Under the pieces are notes generated by a model that saw only the letters and a program-made list of their open reading frames with translations, did not search any database and had not been told where the DNA came from. Positions 9,898 to 20,600 of a DNA stretch of 45,504 nucleotides are shown here, in pieces. How positions within the stretch are numbered: the first letter of the stretch is position 1; every line of letters starts with the position of its first letter. This stretch comes from Ectocarpus siliculosus (taxonomy: Eukaryota > Sar > Phaeophyceae > Ectocarpales > Ectocarpaceae): the NCBI GenBank assembly GCA_000310025.1, contig FN648970.1, forward strand, positions 556,623 to 602,126, written 5' to 3'. Made by a program: the position numbers and the translations under genes.

Positions 9898-11519
9898 GGC
9901 AAACCCAGTGCTTCGATGCCTTCGTCGTCGCGTTGAGCCAAGCATGCGAAGGCGGAAAGAAGCGTTGGTATGCTTCAACACTGGAGCTGCAGCTGGCCTC
10001 GTTGGATGTCTGCAGGGCGTGCCGAAGTATCTCGATCTTGCACGTCCGTGTAACGGATGAGACGCCCAGGAGCTTATGGTCTCCCCGTCAAGTGCAGATG
10101 CGGTCGGACAAAGACAGCTCGAAGATTCGCTTGTCTAGTCGCGTGCCGGTCGTGCGAGCTCTCCGATTGACCTGGGCACTCCCGATGGGAGGCCTGCTGC
10201 GGACACCCGACATCGAGCTGTGGACATCGTCAGAAAATCTTGAGCTAGAGGGACCAATGGTTCGGCCCGGAGGGCTGACACAACTGTTGTTGAACGCACC
10301 GGTTGGTATTCCAATACACGACGTGTCGTGGCCCATGCGCCTGCAACGTCTAGTACTTCGGCATTTCAATCAGCCTATTGCCGGAGTCGTGTGGCCGGCG
10401 TCCCTGCGACAGCTATCGTTCGGGGCGGACTTCAATCAGCCTATTGAGGAAGTCGCGTGGCCGACATCCCTGCATCAGCTATCGTTCGGGGAAAAGTTCA
10501 ATCAGCATATTGCGGGAGTCGTGTGGCCGGCGTCGCTGCAACGGCTATCGTTCGGGGCAAGATTCAATCGGTCTATTGCCGGAGTCGTGTGGCCGGTGTC
10601 CCTGCAACGGCTATCATTCGGGACGTTCTTCGATCAGCCTGTTGCGGGAGTCGTGTGGCCGATGTCCCTGCAACAGCTGTCGTTCGACCTCTGCTTCAAT
10701 CAACCTCTTGCCGGAGCCGTGTGGCCGGCTCCCCTGCAACAGCTATCGTTCGGCCGCTGCTTCAATCAGCCTATTGCCGGAGTCGTGTGGCCGGGCTCCC
10801 TTGAGGAACTATCGTTTGGGGAAAGATTCGATCAGCCTGTTGCCGGAGTCGTGTGGCCGGCGTCCCTGCAACGGCTATCGTTTGGGGCAGCATTCAATCA
10901 GCCTATTGAGGACGTCGCATGGCCGTCATCCCTGCATCAGCTATCGTTCGGGGAAAAGTTCAATCAGCATATTGCGGGAGTCGTGTGGCCAGCGTCCCTG
11001 CAACGGCTATCGTTTGGGGCAGCATTCAATCAGCCTATTGAGGACGTCGCATGGCCGACATCCCTGCATCAGCTATCGTTCGGGGAAAAGTTCAATCAGC
11101 ATATTGCGGGAGTCGTGTGGCCGGCGTCCCTGCAACGGCTATTGTTTGGGGCAGCATTCAACCAACCTATTGCCGCAGTCGCATGGCCGACATCCCTGCA
11201 GCAGCTATCGTTCGGGTCAGATTTCCATCGGCCTATCGCGGGAGTCGTGTGGCCGGCGTCCCTGCAACGGCTATCGTTTGGGGATAGATTTAATCAGTCT
11301 ATTGCCGCAGTCGCATGGCCGGCGTCCCTGCAACAGCTATCGTTCGGCTGCTGCTTCGATCAGCCTATTGCGGGAGTCGTGTGGCCGGCGTCCCTGCAGC
11401 AGCTATCGTTCGGCCACTGCTTCAATCACGGCCTGCCTCCCTGGGACAGCTATCGTTCGACTGGCAATTCAATCAACCTCTTGCCGGGGTCGCGTGGCCA
11501 AGATCGTTGCGATGTGTGA
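9898..11519 (+). CDS. FNIP-like repeat protein, frameshifted near the C terminus
   Basis: The frame is open from 9858 but has no ATG before the repeats. Translation therefore probably enters through the acceptor at 9896-9897 from an exon I could not find, or starts at a non-ATG codon. About 155 non-repeat residues precede sixteen exact 22-residue repeats at 10365-11420. Their pattern is F-N-Q-P-I-x-x-V-x-W-P-x-S-L-x-x-L-S-F-G-x-x. This matches FNIP repeats (leucine-rich-repeat-like, known from Dictyostelium), with tryptophan in the usual I-P position. Such proteins form solenoids that usually bind other proteins. No signal peptide or kinase domain is visible. Repeat 17 (from 11421) carries a 19-bp deletion, so the frame ends in 31 unrelated residues at the TGA 11517-11519. 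Functional status is uncertain. Confidence 0.8.
10365..11467 (+). repeat. Tandem 66-bp coding repeats (16 full, 1 shortened)
   Basis: Sixteen 66-bp units run without length change from 10365 to 11420. A 47-bp unit (11421-11467) follows. Units 9-10 (10893-11024) and 11-12 (11025-11156) are nearly identical as 132-bp pairs, and units 2-3 are close to them. Because 66 is divisible by three, the other plus frames also stay open over long stretches; these are shadows, not genes. Confidence 0.95.
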
Positions 11520-11544
11520 ATCGTTGCATCAAATCGTCATAGCG
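11425..11544 (+). pseudogene. Original C-terminal frame of the FNIP-like protein
   Basis: Downstream of the deletion the repeat pattern resumes in another frame, with PASLGQLSF and FNQPLAGVAWPRSL and a short tail ending RCIKSS at a TAG at 11542-11544. This is evidently the ancestral C terminus, now out of frame with the upstream repeats. A sequencing error is less likely than a real deletion, because 19 bases are missing rather than one. Confidence 0.75.
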
Positions 11545-14500
11545 GTGGTACTTTTCGTGTTTGAGTTATATGCCGCTCTTTTGCAAGTTGATCAAGTTTG
11601 AGGATCTCGACGAGGCGATGGTCTGAAAATTGTGAGACGTGTTCGAATAGATTTCGTATGTATTTGTGTTAAAAACGTCACTTCAGACTTTCATTTCGTC
11701 TATTTGTCGAGCGAGGTATGGGCAAAGAGTGGTATCGTTTTGCCCGACGCCAGCTTTTTGCGATTTTGAGGCAAAACGGGAAACCCCATCAGGTTCGGAC
11801 GCAATAAGCCAAATTCACGGAACAATTTCGTTTCAAACAACATACTTTTTTTTTTGTCATGGAAAAGGGGCGGGAGTTTTCAACGCGCCTTGTGCGCACG
11901 TTCTATCGCATCCACAAGGTGTTGGAGACATACGTGAGCTTTTTTCCTCTTGGTTATCCCATCCGTGCTTTTTTTCAATCCCGTAGAGAGAACACATCCC
12001 AGACCAATTTACGGCTCGATTGCTCCAGGACCGAGAGGTTGCACACATCGGTCGATTCATGCAGATAACGGTTTCGAAAAAACCGTTCCACCTCCGCCCC
12101 TCTTTCGGCATGGGCATCCCTATCGGTTCTGAGAACAATTCATCTGTGAGTTAATACGGTCTACTTGTAGGGGCGCGCATTTCTACGCGATGTCTTGTTC
12201 TCATTCTACGCGTAGACGGCGGTTTTGTTGATTGCTTGAGCTTGAGCAAATACAGGCCGTGGCCATTTTTGCCTTCTTTCAGAATATTGGCGTGAATGTA
12301 CTCAGACCTCTGTTCACAATTCTAGGATGTGTCGTGCGGTTTTGCCTGGGATACGACAACATAAAAACCGACAATAGAATGAATCTCCTTTTTGGATGCA
12401 GTACAGTTGGTTTGTAGAACAGAGTCTTGGGGCTTATGGGCATCTATTGGCTCATCCTCCTGACTGAGTTATGTTTTGGGTGTTACTCCGGAAATGAAAT
12501 GTTTGAATCCTACCTCATTTCTTAGGAACTCTTCGCCCTACCCCTAGTGCATTTTCCGTTAGCTCAAAAAGTTCCGCCCCCTTTGGGATGTTGGGACTCT
12601 GTCTGGATGTAGATTTCACCCTTATTCTTATGTTCACCGTCCAAGACCCAAAGTGCCCCAACGAGCGAAGCCTGCCTCCGTGACCAAACATCACTCAAGT
12701 AGCCGTGAGTGCTTGCGAGTGAAGCGAACCAACGCGCACCGTTTGACCGAATGGGAAATACGGTCCGGATACGCCAGTGAATGTGAGTGTTTAGCGGCGA
12801 TGCCCAAAAACTCCCAATGAGTGAATAGGAGCAAAGCGCACCATCACACACACAAACGATTGGTACTGTACCGCTGCAATGCGCACAATCTTGGTAGTCG
12901 GTCGTGTGATCGGTTCGAGGTTGGTCGTCGATGTCCGGGAGCGCATTTCATTCGGGGTTCAGACGCTAGCGGAGTGGCAAACAGGGGGGCGCAAACGAGT
13001 TTTGGAGGCAGCCACATGGTACCAGATGCAGAGCTAAGACGGCGAGAGATCGCAGGATCCAGCGTGCTCAACTTCTTCACACTTTCTTACAGCCACTCCT
13101 GATGATTGAGGAAAAATCGAAATTGAGAACATATTCATGGTCGGCACCTCCATAATAGTCTAACGAATGACCGATCGATATGCTTTCTTTCTTCGCAAAC
13201 CAAACGAACAAGTCGTGTCAAATTGATCGGGGAAAATAACTCACGGTGGCAAAACATCCGAGTCATCTCTGGCAATAATTCGATGTAGTCTATATAGGTC
13301 GACCACAGCACGGCGTTCGCCCTCAAACGTCAAGTCATTCAATAGTAGCCGCACACTCAGAGAGGGCTCAAAGCAAGGTCGGGAACAGCTTGACTCTTGT
13401 CGATTCTTTCCGCGCGACACAATGTTTCTACTGTTCATTTCAATGTTCTGCTCCATTCTTCGACCTAGTTGGTGTGCCTTCTCCAGCTTTCACGAACGCT
13501 AGGAGGGCATTGTGCAAGCACGCCCCCAGGGACTCAACAAACTCCCGGAACTACAAAGTGAATCCAGATGCTTGAATATTCCAGCGAGACTAAGGAGACA
13601 GCAGAGCTTGAAGTACAACTCGCCGCCAGGCGTTTCATCCACAAGCTGCACACAATATTCCGGAGCACACGCAACCGCTCGCCATGCCCGTCCGGCTGCA
13701 GACCTGCCAGTGTTATATCCGACCCCCGCCCCTGAACTCGTACGATGGAGAAGGAATATTTGACAAGGAACTTTCTACTTCCAGAAACCCACTTGCCACA
13801 GTCAAACAGAAGCTTGACACGATTGTTTCGTAGTCGTGGCGGAAATGTCTCGCGTTTACTTGTCGGAGTACGGCTTGGGGTTTCTCCGGTTGTCTTGCTC
13901 CATCCTTCGAAGCCTCTTGCCCCTCCACAGGAACCGAATCGGGGTGGACTTGAGGCCCAGCTGTATGTGTATCAGACGAGGAGAAAAAGGGCGGGGTGGA
14001 CAGGGTGACCGGCATGAGAGGACGCGGGAAAATGGCGAACGAAAGCAACGCTTTGGGGAGCGGAGTGGGGGGGGGCGTGTGGCTGGTTGTCAAGGGGTAG
14101 GGGGCTCTACCAGTGCGGCTACACTCCCCACCACCAATCGATCGCGTCGATACTCAAAAAGAGGAGTAGGGTGCATGCATATTTTTCCGGCATCGTACTG
14201 GACCGGCCAGTCATGTCGAACATAAGGCCAAAGTCAGTAGACCACCCAACTGTCTCTACAACTTAGGCGAGAGGGGGTGGTTAGCCCTATCCTCACCCCA
14301 CCAAACCACGTTAGGGACGGCTTTCGAGAGCGGATTCGCCTGCTTTATCCCCAAGAAAATGCGCGCGCATGGAGCTCAACTCTCAGGACCCGATGAGCAC
14401 AACCGTCAAGCCTAGAGGAAAGTGGCGGCATACACGCACAACCATCGAAACTGCAGAACAACGAACGATCCCAAGCAATGTTCACTCGACAACGGCGTTG

Positions 14501-14587
14501 GCCGGTGTTCGACAGCCTCTCGGTCGGGGTTAGGCCAGTAAGCGCGCGCCGATCGCGAAACCAAGGTCACCGGGTTCGAGAACTGAC
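11545..14587. other. Intergenic, no supported gene
   Basis: No exon or RNA gene could be supported. Bases 13285-13388 carry a dispersed 100-bp repeat. The missing last exon or exons of the Der gene should lie in this stretch, but I could not recognise them. Confidence 0.5.
13285..13388 (+). repeat. Dispersed 100-bp repeat (partner at 4125-4227)
   Basis: Shared blocks in the same order are ACAGCACGGCGTTCGCCCTC, then CCGCACACTCAGAG and GGGCTCA followed by GCAAGGTCGGGAA. Similarity stops sharply on both sides. No coding or terminal-repeat features are seen. Confidence 0.7.
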
Positions 14588-14686
14588 CTGCTCCCTGAAC
14601 TTGCGATCGAGATAGCGCTTGTAGTTGTCGCCGAACAGCTTCGGGTTGTTGCAGAAGACAGCCACCGTCGGCGGGCGAGTCGCGAT
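14588..14686 (-). CDS. der: der exon 14: KH-like domain, last exon found
   Basis: Thirty-three residues: [19 protein letters not shown] then [11 protein letters not shown], the conserved R-PPTF--F-N----F---Y-RYLE motif. The donor GAGCAG|GTCAGT is used if a further exon carries the usual G-(P/T)I(R/K) ending. If not spliced, the frame runs six more codons to a TGA. Confidence 0.95.
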
Positions 14687-17600
14687 CTATGGGGCAAATG
14701 GAGGAAAAACAAAACCAACGGCGCAACCAGTTGAGCAGGTCGATGCGGGAAGAAAAAACAAAAAGGGAGATGAAAAACATGAACGGAGATCGCGCGGATG
14801 TTTAGCTTTGCACCTGTCTTGTAACCTGGCGAGCGATCTTAGACATGGAGGCGTTCATTCTAGATGCCATGAGAGGCGATAAGACGCTCTTACAGGTCCA
14901 TTGACATACCACAATTCATTCCTACGTTATCCTTTCCCTGCCAGCATTAGCCTACCTGGTTGCAGTAGTAGATCTTGCCCTGAGACGCGCCAGAGGACTT
15001 CTTGCTTGGGGGCGCTTGCCAAAGCACGGCGTCGCGAAGCACCTGGGCAATGCAACAAGGGCCGAACGAAGTACACGGTAACGCCTTCTGCTGTACTGAT
15101 TGCTTTCGCATAGAATGGCGGGGAGAGGGGCTTGCACAGGACCACGGTGACAACGCAAAAGCAGAATTCATTTCATGCTCTCTCGGACGGGGCGAAGCCA
15201 AAGCACCGCGCCTGTAGCACTCCGTTGGCGTTCCAAATCCTTGTCTCAACTCCTTGACCCGCCCCCGAAAGAGCAACGAGACTGCGCAGCAGTGTTCGTT
15301 TCGTCCCATATTCTGGGCGTTGGCAACGCAGCTTCAGGCAGCAGCGTTGGGTACTCTACGAGATTCTCGGTAACACATTTTTTCAAGGTGGTGTGTTATC
15401 GTCATGATGCTGCAGGACGGTGCGTAAAGACGACGGTTTGGGGGTAAGACGGACAACCATTGCCTAGTCTAGTCAATCTGACGTAGAGAGCACACCGAAC
15501 AGATACAGACTTCCAACCAATGAATCTCTGCTAGCTAAACTAAAGAACGCATGCTATAATCTTGTTGCACCCTGTAGACTACTTGTACAGCGTTCGATGT
15601 CACTTGCATCTGCGGAGCACGGATCAGTGACAGATGACGACTGATGATGCGTCCCAAAAGAGACCAGAGCCATCATGAACGCACAAGTACGTCACACAAC
15701 GACGAAAAAAAATGAATGTAACCGTCGAAACGAGGCGGAAGGATAACCCGTCGCGGGGCAGGTAGACGAATTGTGCCCCGAACCTGTTGTGGCAAGCCAA
15801 TCCCTCCAAGGGCGAACCCGATGCTATTGTAGATTGGACGGGGCTTCAAATTGATGGAGGATAGACAAAGTAGACACGCACAAATTGATCGAGATCGAAG
15901 AAAAATCATGTCGGAAAGCACCTGCTGCGTGCTCGTGTCTCGTGCTTGAGACGGCCGATCACCGACACAGGCAAACGTTAACGCAGGAAGTACCAATCAA
16001 GCTGACACTTGGTGAGGGCATCCAAAGCAGTGCAGTCGATGGGTCGACTGCTCGCACCTCGGCGGTTCCGCACAAAAAAGGTGCGTGGTTCGAGTCTTCC
16101 GACTGAACAACAGGCAATCATTCATCCATTCACATTTTTCGTACCGCGGTGAGACCTCGAGAGACCTTGACGGCCTCTTAGAGAAACCAGCCTACACATT
16201 ATAGGTATACGCTTGACGCACCCGCCGGGGTCGCACAGGATGAATTCTCCAATTGGCCGCCTGCGGTGCTTGCCTTTAATTTTTCACGGGTCGGCCCAAT
16301 TCGGTGGGAGTCAAAAGATTTTGTGGGGCACCCCAAGGTCTCCTCCCAAAAACAAAACTGGGCTAGGACTGGATGAAGAACAAAACGCCGACCCTGCGCG
16401 TGATTTTTTACCTCGTTGAGCACACTCGTCTTGACCCTCCGCCGGTGTTGAACGGCAACTTCGTCCACGAGGTCGAACAACTGAGGCAGGGTGGTGGTGT
16501 CAAGATAATTCGTGGTCCCGGTACGCAAACAGCCAACCGAAAAGAGGTTGCGCGCGTTAAGGGGGGGGGGGGGGGGGGGGGGCCTTAATTTTCCACCCCC
16601 CGGGGGGGGAAAGGGGGGGGCCCCCTCCCGAAATTTTTAAAACTTTTTTTCCTTTTTTTTTTTTGGGGGCCCCCCCCATTTTCCCCCCCCAAAATTTTTA
16701 AAAACCCCCCCCATTAAAGGGGCCCCCCCTTTTTTTTGTAAAAAAAAAAACCCCCCCCCAAACTNNNNNNNNNNNNNNNNNNNNNNNNNNNNNNNNNNNN
16801 NNNNNNNNNNNNNNNNNNNNNNNNNNNNNNNNNNNNNNNNNNNNNNNNNNNNNNNNNNNNNNNNGGGGTCCGGGACCCCAAACACCCACCAAAAAAGGGG
16901 TTGCGCGCTTTAAGGGGGGGGGGGGGGGGGGGGGCGCTTAATTATCGACCTCCGTGCGTGGGAAGTGCTGGGCACGCTTCACGTACTTTGACATCGTTCT
17001 CTCGTTCATGTTTTGGAGGCATCACGCCTATTTGCCGTCCCTAAAATTTCAGAATGCACCTCCAATTAAGGGAGCACCTCGGTAGTTGGATGAGAACGAC
17101 CACTCCCGCCGTACCTGTCGCCTCGACGCCACGCCATGTCTGCAGCGTTTATCGAAACGGAGGCCGAAACTGTCGACTATTGTACCCAAGTTTCCCGACA
17201 TGTCGGCCCCAAACAAGTTGTGCGTGCTGTCTGCACCTCCTCAAGCGTCGTCGTCAGCTGAACGCGCATGAAAACACAGCAGAGCATGCAACTCTCACAA
17301 GTCCATCTTGCACTGGTGCCGCGTGCCTGCCGACCGTGTCTTACGGATCTGTGACTCAACCAACCAGACCCATCACCGCCGGTTACTGCAGCTCTTCACT
17401 AACACGCCTTCTATCGGGGAAAAACCGCATGCTCTTATAAATGCAGCAGGCTGCTATTTACATAAATCTCGTCGAACCTTGGTGCACCGCTGACCCGTCT
17501 TCGCGGAAGTGAAGCAAACCTCCGCCCACTTAACCGGAGACAGCATTTGCCTCGCGTATTCCACCGCCTGTGAGGAACACGAATACAAAATCACGTTTTG

Positions 17601-20600
17601 CCGCAACATACAAGAATGGTGGCAATCATGGAGGTGGTGGGGCCATGGAGAGCAGGTTGGGAACAGGGAGAAAGTAACCTAGAGCAGGTGACCGACCCAA
17701 CCGACAGGGGTATAGCACCAGAGGAGACGACTACTTTAGGATTTCACGCTGGCAGCCCACCGGCGCGGTCCCACTGCTGTTCGACAAGCAACTACTATAA
17801 TACTTCGAGAAGCACAGCCAACCGTGAACATCGCGAAAGCCGGCATCGTCGCTGAACGGCGTCTTTCTCTCAACGTAGCGCCAGCAACAGCAAGTAGCAC
17901 CAGCACGTGACACCAGCCAATAGCGCGAGCCTTCCACTGCGGGTACAGCAGGTACCAAAGACCCATCCACCGGGAAACTTCGCAACACAAGACCCTCTCA
18001 AAAGAAAAACAAGGAAGAAGCACACCATGTAGCGGAAAGCAACAAAGCACGATTTCTCGTCCAACGCTCAGCAAGGGATCGCACACCTTGTTGTAGGAGG
18101 AGTCGTCCTTGTCTTCCACCAGATCCCACTTGTTGCACACCACCACGCAGGCACGTCCGTCCGACTGGATGCGGTCAGCCAAAACACGGTCCTGGGCGAC
18201 AAGGCGAGCCGATGGGTCGTGGGAGGCGTGGATCAAATCAATCTTAACCGTGACATACCCACAGCAGTGTAGTTCAGGCATACCAAGGGCGCCAAGCAAA
18301 CGAACACGGGCAACGGTTCAGTTTCTCGAAACATGTACACGAGCAATGGCTGCTTAACAAGTTTGGGTTAAGAGAGAGCTGATCCACAGATGGTCTCTCC
18401 AATATATCCAGACTGACCCCCTTTCGCGCATGGTTTTGCTTTACGTCGGAATGGCAGACGCAACAACACCAGCAGCGCACGTCGAAAACGCACAGAACCC
18501 AAGGCCCACACGCATGCAGACTGCAAAATGTGGAAGCGTGCTGTGGAATCAGGTGAAATTGGGCTGTGTGTTTTCAGGGTGCATCGAGGCACCCCATTCG
18601 TCAGCCACTTTGCTGTGCGTCTCTTACCCCGCGCCTAGGCGACGGCATGTTTGAACATACTCCCGCGCGACTTGTTTGACGCTCGCATGCTCTTTACTGT
18701 ACGTAGGGATACCTTCCACAAAATCTAAAAGTGCTCGGAGATTTCCTTGTTACACCATCGCTCGCCCTTCCAAAAGCACAATTCCAAAAAAAAAAAAAAG
18801 CTGCAAATCCGTCTATTCCGGCATGTACCATAACCACGCAAACACGCGCCAACAGCAAAAGATGAAAAAACAAAAAAACAAGGTACACCCGTACTTGCGG
18901 CGAGAACTGTTCAACGTCGGGTTGGTTGGGCCTTCGGCCTCACCTGGTCCGTGATGCCGGCCTCCACGTCAACCATCAACAGCACCACATCCGCTCGCCT
19001 GATCGCCTTAAACGCTCGGTTCACCATGAAGAACTCGTTACCGTAGTCCACCTTCAATAACACGCGCGTCGAATTTCTCATGGGTGAGGTTTCAGGATCA
19101 AGGGCCGAACTGCGCTTCCAACGCCGGAAGGTCAGGACGAGGCCAAAGACCGGGTTCTTTCTTGTCAAAACGCAGGTCGCGTCCAACACTCGCGTTTGCA
19201 TGACTGGCAAATTAGCTAGCTATCGAGAGGCGATCGCGCTGGCTGGGGCAAGCTGCTAAGAAGCGCTAGCTTGTTCGATTCGTTCGCCACGGAATCATGA
19301 TTCTATGCGATACTGGCATGCCGTCTTGGGGAACACACAGGAGCCAACGCGTGAAACAAGAAGGGCGGGTGAGCGTGGTCAACCTTCGCCCCCCCCGCCC
19401 GTCGCCCGCGCGCCGCCGTATTGCCACATCAAAACCCTTAACCTCCGGGCTGTTGGACGAACGAACTAGCTTCGACGTGTTTCACGCTGATGGTGTCGGT
19501 GGGCCCATATGGACGGCTCCTTAGCTCTCCTGGTTGCGCATGTCACCGCTGACCACCACCACCACCATATTCAAGGAGATTTTCATCCGAATGGCCTACT
19601 AGACGGACACGCAAGATGCTGACGTACGTCCTCTCGGAGCAGTTGCCTTCCTTCGAAAAACCAAACCGCTCAGCACGCTCCGCGCTTGATGCAATCCAAA
19701 TGCCTCCCGAGCAGGCACATAACCCAGGAAGGCAAAAACAAAACAAAAAAAACGACATGCTCTGTGGCCTCTCACAGGTCGTCTGTATGATAGTTGTCTA
19801 TTGTAAGATATACCCCATGCACAACAACATCTCCACTTTTGTTGGTGCGCGAAATACGATTAGACCGGATGGATTCACAAATTGGAACACCACGGATCTC
19901 ATCGCATGTCTTGGAATTCTGACTTACATGTCCCGAATGTGAATGGACGGAGAGTGGCCGTCAGGATCCACGTTGTGGTCAGTGCATTCGCTAAATTTCT
20001 CAGCAAAAAAAAAATCGAAAAAAAAAAACCGGGTCAAATTCGGAGAGCTGTTCCAAGCCCGTTGACATATTCGCAAACAGTGAAGCACATCGCAACAATC
20101 AACGAAACAGCGCAAGAATTTCCAGTTGTTCGATGATCAAACGTCAGAGAACAACAAAATTATTAATAGTTTCGAAATTCGCGCCTGGAGACAGGGCTTT
20201 AAACGGTACTTTTTAATTTTAGGTTTCTGGACAACCACCCCTACCCCGACAAAAATATACCTTGGTGCTGGGAAAACGATGGAGATATTGGTGTGCAAGG
20301 ACCTGCGCTACGGCCATGCATGCCAATGAGGGTACACCCCACCCCGCGACCGGGCTTGCGTGCCGGTTCGGGCCAACCGTTCATCTGACCTTGCCCTTGC
20401 GGCGAATCCCCGCCGTGTCCACAAGCCGGTAGGTCCTGCCGCCCCGCTCGAACATGGCGTCGATGGAGTCGCGGGTGGTGCCCGGCACGTCGCTAACGAT
20501 AGACCGCGTCTCTCCGAAAAGCCGGTTGAGGAGGCTGGACCTGGTTGTTGGAGGGACAGGGAGGGACGCGGATAGAGGGACAAGATAAATAGTAGTGACG

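Noticed and set aside
10378-11601. 407-codon plus frame overlapping the FNIP-like repeats
   Set aside because: Its Ser/Arg/Cys-rich translation repeats with the same 66-bp period. It stays open only because the unit length is divisible by three; the other frame carries the recognisable motif.
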